Under the pieces are notes generated by a model. That model was not told the origin of the DNA and made no database searches. It saw nothing but the letters and a program-made list of their open reading frames with translations. 34,331 bases of DNA from Bacteroides sp. CAG:443 (GTDB lineage: Bacteria > Bacteroidota > Bacteroidia > Bacteroidales > Bacteroidaceae): the NCBI GenBank assembly GCA_000432735.1, contig FR887817.1:2959-37289 (forward strand), given 5' to 3'. Of this stretch, positions 25,222-32,600 are shown piece by piece. How positions within the stretch are numbered: the stretch's first letter is position 1; the number at the start of each line of letters is the position of its first letter. Made by a program: the position numbers and the translations under genes.

Positions 25222-26193
25222 ATGAATTGCAAAGAGGATATAAATGAATTGCTTGCCAGGTATTTTGCCAAGGAGGAGCTGACCGGAACTCAGCAGAAGG
25301 TTCTGGATGAATGGATTTCGGCCAACGCAGAGGAGTTTGAACGCATGCGGAGGTTGATGGAAGCACCGGTAAAGGTGCCCGACAAGACGGATTTCGACGC
25401 GGAACAGGCGTGGAGGAAGGTGGAAGCCAAGCTGGAAAACAAGTCGTTCTGGCTGGGAGTAAGGCCTCATATCGTTACGGTGATCTCGGTGGCTGCCTGC
25501 GTGTTGTTTGCCGTGGCCATGGCAACGACGTATTTCCTGCACAAGCAGGAGGAAAAGGACTTCATCAAGTATGCCAACGTGGGACTGCGGCTGAAGCAGT
25601 TCATGCTGCCCGACAGCTCGGAGGTGATTCTCTACCCCAACGCGACGCTGGCATTCAACCAAGCGGACAAGGAGCAGGGACGCATTGCACGGCTGAAGGG
25701 AAAGGCTTTCTTCCGCGTAAAGAGACTGCACGGCATTCCTTTCAAGGTGGAAACCGAAAGGCTGGACGTGGAAGTACTGGGTACATCGTTTCTGGTGAAT
25801 GCTACGGATACGGAACAGAACGGCGTATTCGTCAAGACCGGAAGGGTACGGGTGAGCGACAACGAGGACAATGTGGTGATTGTGGCCAACGAAAAAGTGG
25901 AACTGGAACAGGGAAAACTGAAGGTGGGCGTGATAGACAATCCGCAGCAGCTCTTCGGACAAGATAAATTAATGATGATATTTGATAATGCTCCGATACA
26001 GCAAGTGGTAAAGGAGATTGAACAAAAAACGGGTATACGGATCGATCTGGACAAAGGACTGGAAAAGAACCTGATCACTACCCGGATAGACAGTGACAAC
26101 GGTATGGAAATAGTCCGTGAACTGGCTTTCCTCTGCGGATGCAGCTACGAAATGGTGGAAGAAGGAACACACTACAGACTGTACAATGAGTAA
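25222..26193 (+). CDS. FecR-family anti-sigma factor
   Basis: 323 residues: cytoplasmic sigma-binding N-terminus (about 1-75), one membrane helix (about 84-105), a periplasmic FecR domain (FMLPDSSEVILYPNATLAF, then VLGTSFLVNA) and a C-terminal DUF4974/STN-interacting segment (APIQQVVKEIEQKTGIRIDLD). This is the standard plan for transducing a signal from a TonB receptor to an ECF sigma factor. It sits directly after the sigma gene and overlaps the receptor gene by one base (TAATG), so all three are coupled. Confidence 0.93.
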   Translation: MNCKEDINELLARYFAKEELTGTQQKVLDEWISANAEEFERMRRLMEAPVKVPDKTDFDAEQAWRKVEAKLENKSFWLGVRPHIVTVISVAACVLFAVAMATTYFLHKQEEKDFIKYANVGLRLKQFMLPDSSEVILYPNATLAFNQADKEQGRIARLKGKAFFRVKRLHGIPFKVETERLDVEVLGTSFLVNATDTEQNGVFVKTGRVRVSDNEDNVVIVANEKVELEQGKLKVGVIDNPQQLFGQDKLMMIFDNAPIQQVVKEIEQKTGIRIDLDKGLEKNLITTRIDSDNGMEIVRELAFLCGCSYEMVEEGTHYRLYNE

Positions 26194-28631
26194 TGGGTAA
26201 ACTGAAACTGTACCTCATACTGGCAGTAACCGTTGCTTTATGCGGAATGACCGGAGTATACGGACAAGAGTCCGGACCGGCGCACACGGCAGCAGAAGAA
26301 ACGTTGCAAGTCGACGCTTCTTCTGCTACTGTGCTTCAATGGTTTCACCGGATAGAGCGCGAGAAGCGTATCGTGCTGTCGTACAACGCGTCGCTCATCG
26401 ACCTGAACAGGGTAATCAGGGTTGAGAAGGCACGGCGGATGACGGTGGCCGAACTGCTGGAGGTGGTGCTCGACGGATATGTGTTCAAGACGGACTTCAT
26501 CCCGCCGCGCAAGCTGGTGATTCAGGTGCGCGAGAAGGAGAACTTCTACGTGAGCGGAACGGTGTTCGAGGAGGGCAGCAAGGAACGGCTCTACGGGGCC
26601 GTGGTGTCGCTGGAAGACGGCAAGGGGAAGCAGTGGAACTGTATCTCCGACGGGAACGGGGTGTTCAAGCTGTATGCACCGGAGGGTACGTACAGGCTTA
26701 CGGTATCATACATGGGCTACAGCCCGTTCAACCGGCAGGTCAGGGTGGACAAGGACCGCTTTGTCACCGCACAGCTGCAACCGCTGTCGTTCGAGATGGA
26801 GGAAGTAACGGTGGAATCGGAAAAGCGGAGCGAAGAGCTGGGAGAACTAACGCCTTCGAACATGCTTGCCTTCAGCGGGAATGACCTCTTTGCCCAGATA
26901 TGGATTCTGCCGGGGGTGACTTCATCGATGGCGGGAAGCAACTTTCAGGTGGACGGCGGAAGCTCCGACGAGAACCAGTTCCTGCTGGACGGGGTGCCGG
27001 TGTTTCATCCGGGACATATCAACTCGCTGCTGCCGGTATTCAACGGCGACGCGGTGAAGAACATGGTGTTTCACAAGGGGTTCTTCGATACGCATCTGGA
27101 GGGAAGACTTTCGTCGGTGACGGAGGTGAACCTGAAGGAAGGCAACAAGCAGAAGCATGTGGGTACACTTACGCTGGACATGCCGGCTGCCTCGGCTACG
27201 CTGGAGGGACCTATCATCAAGGACAAGCTGTCGTACATGGTCAGTGCCCGAAGGAGCTGGCTGGATTTCTTCGACCGGCTGTTCTCGGAAGACAACCGCC
27301 TGAACCATGCTTCGTACGACTACAATGCCAAGCTGTCTTATTCCCTTTCGCCGGTCAGCTCGCTCAGCTTCCTGGCCTACGGAGCACGCGACGACTATCA
27401 CTTGCCGCTGCTCAGTGAAGACGAGAACACGTCGGTACTGCGCTGGGAGAATCAGGTTTATCAGCTGACGTACCAGACGCAGGCGGGAAAACTGGGAAAC
27501 CGTACCTCGCTGTTCTACTCGTCGCATTCCAACCGGGCACGGAGTGAGATGCTGGGAGTGGAGGGCGACGGATATATCCGCAGTGGCATCCGCTCGGTCA
27601 ACGTATCGACGGAGTTCGACTATACGTTCGAGAATATCTACCGTGCGCAGTGGGGAGCCAAATACTCGCACGAGGTGTACGACCTTGCCTCGTTCGACGG
27701 ACAGGAGGCCCTTCGCCACGAACCGGTGACTCAGGCATCGCTCTTCTACGACAACCATGTGCGCATCACGCCCCGCCTCTCGGTACAGATAGGCGTTCAC
27801 GGCGTAGCCTACCTGCCCCGCAACCACCACTCGTATTACAGCATCCAGCCACGCATGTCGCTGAAATATTTCCCGGGCGAAAAAGACCTGCTGTACCTCA
27901 ACTTCTCGAAGATGGAGCAGTTCTACCATTGCCTGAGGCTGTTCAGCTGGGACATGCCTACCGATTTCCGCATGCCCAGCATCGACGGGTACAAGCCGCG
28001 CACATCGGAACATTACGAGGCGGGATGGAAACATTTCCTGAACAACGGGATGCTGGAGGTATCGGCCTACTACAAGACACGGCGCAACGTGGTTGCCCTG
28101 CGTCCGGAGGTGTTCGTGGAAGACGGACAGTGGGGAGAGTATATCATGGTGGGAAAAGGCGACAGCTACGGAGCGAGGATGTACTTCTACAAGGACTGGA
28201 AGCGATGGAAGCTGCAACTGTCGTACACGTACGCACGGACGCGGGAATGGTTTCCCGAGCTGGCGGCCAACGGCAAGATGCCTTCGCTGTACGACATACC
28301 GCACCAGCTGAATGCCGCTCTGTCGTACCAGTTGAATGCCCGTTCGCTCTTCTCCGTGGGAGGCATGATGCGCTCGGGCAAGGTCATCGACCTCGACGAG
28401 AACTTCGACCCGCTGCCTGCCTCGGAGTTCAGACAGCACCGCCTGCCGATGAACTACCGGATAGACGTGGGCTATTCTTACCGGAAAGCGTTCGGCGAGA
28501 AACTCCTGTCGCTGCGTTTCGGGCTGTACAACGTATTGGGAAATCCGCCCGAAGAAGATGTGCTGAACTTCTACTCCGTACACTGGAAGAGCAACTGCCT
28601 GCCCTATGCGGGTATCAGTTTCCGCTTCTAG
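26193..28631 (+). CDS. TonB-dependent receptor with STN signalling domain (FecA-like)
   Basis: 812 residues. Signal peptide to about residue 24, then an STN domain (about 37-108, TLQVDASSATVLQWFHRIE and following) that would contact the FecR protein, a carboxypeptidase-regulatory-like domain (YVSGTVFEEGSKERLYGAV), a plug (FQVDGGSSDENQFLLDGVPV) and a barrel ending in GISFRF. There is no SusD partner downstream, so it more likely takes up a small ligand (iron complex, cobalamin-like or other chelate) than a glycan. It is clearly GC-richer than genes at the left of the window. It ends 22 bp from the convergent Fur-family gene. Confidence 0.92.
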   Translation: MGKLKLYLILAVTVALCGMTGVYGQESGPAHTAAEETLQVDASSATVLQWFHRIEREKRIVLSYNASLIDLNRVIRVEKARRMTVAELLEVVLDGYVFKTDFIPPRKLVIQVREKENFYVSGTVFEEGSKERLYGAVVSLEDGKGKQWNCISDGNGVFKLYAPEGTYRLTVSYMGYSPFNRQVRVDKDRFVTAQLQPLSFEMEEVTVESEKRSEELGELTPSNMLAFSGNDLFAQIWILPGVTSSMAGSNFQVDGGSSDENQFLLDGVPVFHPGHINSLLPVFNGDAVKNMVFHKGFFDTHLEGRLSSVTEVNLKEGNKQKHVGTLTLDMPAASATLEGPIIKDKLSYMVSARRSWLDFFDRLFSEDNRLNHASYDYNAKLSYSLSPVSSLSFLAYGARDDYHLPLLSEDENTSVLRWENQVYQLTYQTQAGKLGNRTSLFYSSHSNRARSEMLGVEGDGYIRSGIRSVNVSTEFDYTFENIYRAQWGAKYSHEVYDLASFDGQEALRHEPVTQASLFYDNHVRITPRLSVQIGVHGVAYLPRNHHSYYSIQPRMSLKYFPGEKDLLYLNFSKMEQFYHCLRLFSWDMPTDFRMPSIDGYKPRTSEHYEAGWKHFLNNGMLEVSAYYKTRRNVVALRPEVFVEDGQWGEYIMVGKGDSYGARMYFYKDWKRWKLQLSYTYARTREWFPELAANGKMPSLYDIPHQLNAALSYQLNARSLFSVGGMMRSGKVIDLDENFDPLPASEFRQHRLPMNYRIDVGYSYRKAFGEKLLSLRFGLYNVLGNPPEEDVLNFYSVHWKSNCLPYAGISFRF

Positions 28632-28653
28632 TACAAGTACGAACGCTACGCGC

Positions 28654-29082
28654 TCACTTCATGCGGGCGGCACACTCGCGGCACACCCCTTTCACCATGT
28701 AGTTGATGCTGTTCAGGCGGAACCCCTCGGGCAGGTCGATGACGGGGATATGGATGGAGCGGAAGCAGAACGTGCGGTGACACACCTCGCAGTAGAAATG
28801 CGTGTGCATGTCGTCTACGCTGCATGTATCTTCGTCGGGACAGACCTCGTACTTGAGCGAACCGCTGCCGTCCTCGATGTCGTGCACCAGGTGATGAGCC
28901 AGAAACAGGTTCAGCGTGCGGAAGATGGTAGAGCGGTCGACGGTGGCAAGCATCGTTTCCAGCTCGATGAGCGACACGGCACACGAAGCCTCCATCATCG
29001 CCTTCAGCACCAGGATGCGTACGGCGGTAGGCTTCACGCCCTTCTTTTCCAGCCTCTCGGCATAAATTTCATTTGTTTCCAT
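28654..29082 (-). CDS. Fur-family metal-dependent transcriptional regulator
   Basis: 142 residues from the ATG at 29082; an upstream in-frame GTG (29127) overlaps the promoter and is rejected. The N-terminal winged helix (VKPTAVRILVLKAMME, VDRSTIFRTLNLFLAHHL) is followed by the metal/dimer domain with HTHFYCEVCHRT and a C-terminal CRECA. Two CxxC pairs indicate a structural zinc site. Whether the sensed metal is iron, zinc or peroxide (Fur, Zur or PerR) cannot be settled by eye. A perfect 7-1-7 palindrome, the operator shape used by this family, overlaps its promoter and suggests autoregulation. Confidence 0.9.
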   Translation of the reverse strand: METNEIYAERLEKKGVKPTAVRILVLKAMMEASCAVSLIELETMLATVDRSTIFRTLNLFLAHHLVHDIEDGSGSLKYEVCPDEDTCSVDDMHTHFYCEVCHRTFCFRSIHIPVIDLPEGFRLNSINYMVKGVCRECAARMK

Positions 29083-29116
29083 GACGTTTTTAGTATTTTT
29101 CTGCGGGTCTTTGCGG

Positions 29117-29124
29117 CAAAGATA
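29117..29124 (-). promoter_or_regulatory. Likely -7 element of the Fur-family gene
   Basis: TATCTTTG on the minus strand matches TAnnTTTG, 34 bp upstream of the 29082 start. The -33 position falls in the 7-1-7 palindrome. Confidence 0.55.
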
Positions 29125-29132
29125 CACATTTC

Positions 29133-29624
29133 CTATTGCAACCCGGTTGCATCCAGGTCGCCCGTATAATGGATAGGCTGGCGGTTGCGCATCGACACAT
29201 GGATGTTCGACGAGCCGTCGTCGTAGACATCGACCGAAAACTCGAAATTATCCTCGCTGGTAGTGGCCTCGAAGTGAATCCGGTAACGGTCTTTCTTGAA
29301 CTCGCAGGAATAATTCTCTACCGGAACCTTGAAGCGCAGTCCCTCTCCTCCCCCGTAAGGAATCTGGTAAGCCCTGCCGAAGTATGGCAGACAGACATCC
29401 ACGGAATCCTTCTTCATCTGAAGTCCGTAGGGGGTAGACAGCGGAATGCTCCTTCCGCTCATGGGGTATGCCATGTCGACATCGATCTTGAAGGTACGGG
29501 CTTCCACCTGCTCGTCGACGTAAGCCTTGAGCGCCTCCTTCTTCTCCTCACGGGTCTGCGCCACCGACGTACCTGCCCATAGCAGGAAGAGCGCGGCCGT
29601 CCAAACAAATCGGAATGTTTTCAT
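29133..29624 (-). CDS. DUF4251-family periplasmic protein
   Basis: 163 residues with a signal peptide (cut near TSVAQ, residue 23). The mature part matches the DUF4251 pattern common in Bacteroidales: a helical lead (REEKKEALKAYVDEQV), then beta-strands around YPMSGRSIPLSTPYGLQMKKDSVDV, LPYFGRAYQIPYGGGEGL, and the C-terminal FEFSVDVYDDGSSNIHVSM. Function is unknown. An unusually good Shine-Dalgarno-like AAAGGAGA precedes the ATG. Its last codons contain the palindrome at 29137-29151, and the Fur-family gene follows 50 bp later. Confidence 0.82.
   Translation of the reverse strand: MKTFRFVWTAALFLLWAGTSVAQTREEKKEALKAYVDEQVEARTFKIDVDMAYPMSGRSIPLSTPYGLQMKKDSVDVCLPYFGRAYQIPYGGGEGLRFKVPVENYSCEFKKDRYRIHFEATTSEDNFEFSVDVYDDGSSNIHVSMRNRQPIHYTGDLDATGLQ
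29137..29151. promoter_or_regulatory. 7-1-7 palindrome, candidate Fur-family operator
   Basis: TGCAACC-C-GGTTGCA is a perfect 15-bp inverted repeat with one central base. It lies in the last codons of the DUF4251 gene and over the -33 position of the downstream Fur-family gene, where a bound repressor would block transcription. Confidence 0.5.
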
Positions 29625-29678
29625 ATACGAATCTCCTTTCTGAAAAAAATCTGTAGATTGAACAGGCGCAAGATAAAC

Positions 29679-29727
29679 AAAAAAAATCTGTTATCCATCC
29701 CCACGGCGGAGAATGAACAACAGATTT
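29679..29727 (-). terminator. Terminator after the Cbp1-like lipoprotein gene
   Basis: On the minus strand AAATCTGTT (29727-29719) pairs with AACAGATTT (29692-29684), followed by a T run. The loop is about 26 nt and GC-rich, with possible inner pairing. Confidence 0.75.
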
Positions 29728-29750
29728 AATTTAAATTCAGTTATATAACA

Positions 29751-30605
29751 TTACCGAACCTGAATAACTAGGTAGCGAGATACACTCCAGAACTGGTTAG
29801 GATTGGTAATCTTCAGAATAATCTGTCCTTTGTCGTCTTTGGCAAGTTCGTACGAACCGGCAGGATGAGTAGTCAGCAAAGTAGCACGTTTAGAGTACAG
29901 CTTGATTTCCTTATCCTTGCGGATATCGATTTCGGTAAAGTAATCCTTGTTGAACTCGTTGTCCTTCAGCACGTCGCCACGGTTCAGAATCTTCTGGTCC
30001 TTCAATTCAGACTTGGTACCGAATACATACCATGCAGTGTTGAGCGCCTTGTCCTGAGCGGCAACGGTCTGAGCCTTCGCCTCGTTTTCGGCAGTCAGCT
30101 GGTCAACGTTCTTGTTCAGGTCGGAAACAGCCTCATCGAGTTCGGCGATACGGATGTTCTTAGAAGCCAGTTCAGCCTGCAAGGTTTCAATCTGACGCTG
30201 TTTTTCTTCCAGCTGTGCAGTCAGGTTCTTGATAGCCTTCTTGAGCTGTGCCGACTGGTAGTTGCTATTCTTGAGCTGCTTCTCCAGTTTGGCAATCTCT
30301 TCGCGGTTCGATTTCAGTTTCTCGCTGATGAAACGGATATCTTCCTTAATCTTGTCTGCGCTCGATTTGTTTTCGATGGCATCGCCTGTAAGGTCGACAC
30401 GGTTTTCAGCTTCGTTGATTTCGCGGAAACCTTCCTGGATTTCATTGAATGAACCCATTATTTCATCCAGTTCGGCATCACGGTTTGACAGCTCGACCAT
30501 CAGTGAGTCGTTCTGGAGCTTCAACGCGTCTTTACTCTGACCGGAATTGTTGCACGAAGCAAGTACGGCCGCAGCACATAACGAAAATAAAACAACTTTC
30601 TTCAT
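29751..30605 (-). CDS. Coiled-coil surface lipoprotein resembling collagen-binding adhesin Cbp1
   Basis: 284 residues. Lipoprotein signal MKKVVLFSLCAAAVLASC (lipobox LASC, Cys18), a long coiled coil (about 28-190, heptads such as EKQRQIETLQAELASKNIRI) and a compact C-terminal domain (WYVFGTKSELKDQKIL to the end). The sequence DSL at residues 33-35 fits the Bacteroides O-glycosylation rule D-(S/T)-(A/I/L/V/M/T). From memory it resembles the Cbp1 family of Bacteroides fragilis, but I cannot confirm this by search. It begins 27 bp after rsmI and ends at a terminator. Confidence 0.7.
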   Translation of the reverse strand: MKKVVLFSLCAAAVLASCNNSGQSKDALKLQNDSLMVELSNRDAELDEIMGSFNEIQEGFREINEAENRVDLTGDAIENKSSADKIKEDIRFISEKLKSNREEIAKLEKQLKNSNYQSAQLKKAIKNLTAQLEEKQRQIETLQAELASKNIRIAELDEAVSDLNKNVDQLTAENEAKAQTVAAQDKALNTAWYVFGTKSELKDQKILNRGDVLKDNEFNKDYFTEIDIRKDKEIKLYSKRATLLTTHPAGSYELAKDDKGQIILKITNPNQFWSVSRYLVIQVR

Positions 30606-30632
30606 AGTTTCTATCTGTTTAGAATTTATAAA

Positions 30633-31307
30633 TTATTCTTCTTTTCCCGCCAGTACGATGACGATCTCCCCTCTCGGCTCGTTGGCCGTGAAGTGTGCCA
30701 CCACCTCCTGCAAAGTTCCCCGTACACTTTCTTCGTGTATCTTGGAGATTTCGCGGCATACGGAAACCTTCCGTTCGGGGCCGAACAACTCAGCAAACTG
30801 TGTCAGTGTTTTCACCAGCCGGTAAGGCGACTCGTAGAAAATCATCGTGCGTGTTTCTTCCGTCAGTGCGTTCAGGCGCGTCATCCGTCCTTTCTTCTGC
30901 GGCAGGAAGCCTTCGAAGCAGAAACGTTCGTCGGGCAGGCCCGAAGCCACCAGCGCCGGCACGAAAGCAGTCGCTCCCGGAAGGCACTGTACCTCGATGT
31001 CGTTTTTCACACATTCGCGTACTACGAGGAAGCCCGGATCGGATATGCCCGGTGTCCCCGCGTCCGATACCAGCGCGATTGTTTCTCCTGCCTTGAGGCG
31101 GTTGATGATTCCTTCCACCGTCTTGTGCTCATTGAACTTATGATACGACTGCATGGCATTCTTTATCTCGAAATGCTTGAGCAGAATGCCCGACGTGCGT
31201 GTATCCTCGGCCAGCACCAGGTCGGCCTCCTTCAATATACGGATCGCGCGAAAGGTCATATCCTCCAAATTGCCTACAGGAGTAGGAACAACGTATAATC
31301 TTCCCAT
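30633..31307 (-). CDS. rsmI: 16S rRNA (cytidine-1402-2'-O)-methyltransferase
   Basis: 224 residues from the ATG at 31307, where family homology begins (MGRLYVVPTPVGNLEDMTFRA); an ATG four codons earlier (31319) is possible. Tetrapyrrole-methylase fold motifs: LVLAEDTRTSG, SYHKFNEHK, ALVSDAGTPGISDPG, LPGATAFVPALVASGLP and MIFYESPYRL. It uses S-adenosylmethionine to methylate the 2'-O of C1402 in the ribosomal decoding centre. The length is somewhat short, lacking the small C-terminal domain of some homologues. It is divergent from tdk and probably cotranscribed with the lipoprotein gene that follows. Confidence 0.93.
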   Translation of the reverse strand: MGRLYVVPTPVGNLEDMTFRAIRILKEADLVLAEDTRTSGILLKHFEIKNAMQSYHKFNEHKTVEGIINRLKAGETIALVSDAGTPGISDPGFLVVRECVKNDIEVQCLPGATAFVPALVASGLPDERFCFEGFLPQKKGRMTRLNALTEETRTMIFYESPYRLVKTLTQFAELFGPERKVSVCREISKIHEESVRGTLQEVVAHFTANEPRGEIVIVLAGKEE

Positions 31308-31331
31308 ACAATGTTTCAATTGTTAATTGAG

Positions 31332-31339
31332 CAAAGATA
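31332..31339 (-). promoter_or_regulatory. Likely -7 element of rsmI
   Basis: TATCTTTG on the minus strand matches TAnnTTTG, 24 bp upstream of the 31307 start; the -33 element is weak. Confidence 0.45.
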
Positions 31340-31455
31340 GGAAGTTTTTAATCTCACTAGTTAATTTGCCCCAATATTTAACAGTTGTTGTATATTAAAA
31401 TAGCGAAAAATGGAAAATTCGGACAGAAGATAAAGCTTATTAGCATCACAAATTG

Positions 31456-31463
31456 TATTTTTG
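31456..31463 (+). promoter_or_regulatory. Likely -7 element of tdk
   Basis: TATTTTTG matches TAnnTTTG and lies 17 bp before the ATG at 31481. It falls inside the longer in-frame extension that starts at 31385, which argues against that earlier start. Confidence 0.5.
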
Positions 31464-31480
31464 CACAAAATTTTAGACCA

Positions 31481-32077
31481 ATGGTTGTTTTTTCAGAAGA
31501 TCATACTCATGAAACCTGCCGCAGAGGAAGAATAGAAGTCATCTGCGGTTCCATGTTTTCGGGCAAGACCGAAGAACTGATCCGCCGCCTGAAACGCGCC
31601 ACCTTCGCCCGTCAGCGAGTGGAGATATTCAAGCCGGCCATCGACACACGCTATTCGGAAGAGGAAGTGGTGTCGCACGACAATAAATCCATCCCCTCTA
31701 CGCCGGTAGACTCGTCGGCAAGCATCTTGCTGTTCAGTTCGGAAATAGACGTGGTGGGCATAGACGAGGCCCAGTTCTTCGACGAAGGGCTGATAAACGT
31801 GTGCAACGAACTGGCCGACCGCGGGGTGAGAGTCATCATTGCCGGACTGGACATGGACTTTAAAGGTGTGCCTTTCGGACCGATACCTGCCTTGTGTGCC
31901 ATCGCCGACGAAGTGACGAAGGTGCATGCCATCTGTGTGAAATGCGGTGACCTGGCGTACATCTCCCACCGTACCGTTGCCAACGACAAGCGGGTGCTGC
32001 TGGGTGAAAAGGAGGAATACGAGCCGCTGTGCAGGTGCTGTTACCGCAAGGTGCTGGAGGAGGAAGGGAAAATCTGA
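31481..32077 (+). CDS. tdk: Thymidine kinase (type II)
   Basis: 198 residues from the ATG at 31481, close to the usual family length. P-loop GSMFSGKTEEL, Walker B GIDEAQFFDEG with the catalytic Glu nearby, and a zinc-binding lasso region with CVKCG and CRCC. It phosphorylates thymidine to dTMP in the salvage pathway, and is the gene widely used as a counter-selectable marker in Bacteroides. It is divergent from rsmI and 207 bp upstream of tRNA-Lys. Confidence 0.94.
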   Translation: MVVFSEDHTHETCRRGRIEVICGSMFSGKTEELIRRLKRATFARQRVEIFKPAIDTRYSEEEVVSHDNKSIPSTPVDSSASILLFSSEIDVVGIDEAQFFDEGLINVCNELADRGVRVIIAGLDMDFKGVPFGPIPALCAIADEVTKVHAICVKCGDLAYISHRTVANDKRVLLGEKEEYEPLCRCCYRKVLEEEGKI

Positions 32078-32217
32078 TCTTCCCGATTCGGGCGTAGCCG
32101 TCCGGTTCAGGAGAACGCGCCCGTAAGTACAATGTATTTTTTACAAAGCGTGCACCGTTGAAAATCAGCAATATGTAATAACAGCTGAAAATTATTTCAA
32201 AAAAATATGCCAGAATA

Positions 32218-32249
32218 TTTGGCAGATTGATACAAAACATCTACCTTTG
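32218..32249 (+). promoter_or_regulatory. Promoter of tRNA-Lys
   Basis: TTTG (32218-32221), exactly 20 bp, TACCTTTG (32242-32249). It is a full consensus match, 35 bp upstream of the mature tRNA 5' end. Confidence 0.8.
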
Positions 32250-32284
32250 CACTCGCAATCAGGAAATGACTGCAAAACAGGTTT

Positions 32285-32357
32285 GATTCGCTAGCTCAGC
32301 AGGTAGAGCACAACACTTTTAATGTTGGGGTCTTGGGTTCGAGCCCCAAGCGGATCA
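32285..32357 (+). tRNA. tRNA-Lys (anticodon TTT)
   Basis: A complete cloverleaf can be drawn: acceptor GATTCGC/GCGGATC (one T-G pair), D-arm GCTC/GAGC, anticodon arm CAACA-CTTTTAA-TGTTG with TTT at the centre of the loop, variable region GGGTC, T-arm TTGGG-TTCGAGC-CCCAA, discriminator A. The 3' CCA is not encoded. An integrase gene begins 243 bp downstream, so its 3' end is the probable attachment site of an integrative element. Confidence 0.96.
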
Positions 32358-32380
32358 CTCAAACAAAAAGCAAAACAATG

Positions 32381-32420
32381 AAAACCGCTGATAATCAATC
32401 ATTATCAGCGGTTTTTCTTT
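32381..32420 (+). terminator. Strong terminator after tRNA-Lys
   Basis: AAAACCGCTGATAAT (32381-32395) pairs perfectly with ATTATCAGCGGTTTT (32401-32415) around a 5-nt loop, followed by TCTTT. Confidence 0.93.
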
Positions 32421-32465
32421 TTATCCATACTGCAAATTGAAGCAGAATACCGCATCTTACTGGAG

Positions 32466-32527
32466 GTGAAATAGGTGGACTTAATTTCCACATAAAAACA
32501 AGTCCACCTAATTGGATTATATTTCAC
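32466..32527. repeat. Nested inverted repeats upstream of the integrase
   Basis: TAGGTGGACTT (32472-32482) is the exact inverse of AAGTCCACCTA (32500-32510), and the flanking GTGAAAT (32466-32472) is the inverse of ATTTCAC (32521-32527). They lie between tRNA-Lys and the integrase. They could be integrase or excisionase arm sites, or an autoregulatory operator. Confidence 0.7.
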
Positions 32528-32600
32528 TGATTCTCTGCGTTTTGCATAAAACAAACTCTTTTCAAAACATGTATTTTTACACCATCAAAAAAAGAAGAGT

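Noticed and set aside
26922..28583. 553-codon open frame on the minus strand inside the TonB receptor gene
   Set aside because: It is the shadow of a GC-rich plus-strand gene with full domain evidence; the translated product is rich in Arg, His, Val and Gln with no domain.
31385..31480. Longer N-terminus for thymidine kinase
   Set aside because: The extension is AT-rich, contains the -7 promoter element, and is absent from typical thymidine kinases.
32088..32123. Terminator after tdk formed by CGGGCG and CGCCCG
   Set aside because: The stem is only 6 bp with a long loop and no T-tract follows.
9266..32357. Functional link between the DUF4435 protein and the tRNA-Lys gene, because AriB is reported to cut tRNA-Lys
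   Set aside because: The two are about 22 kb apart in unrelated contexts; tRNA-Lys is a common integration target, so the co-occurrence carries no weight.
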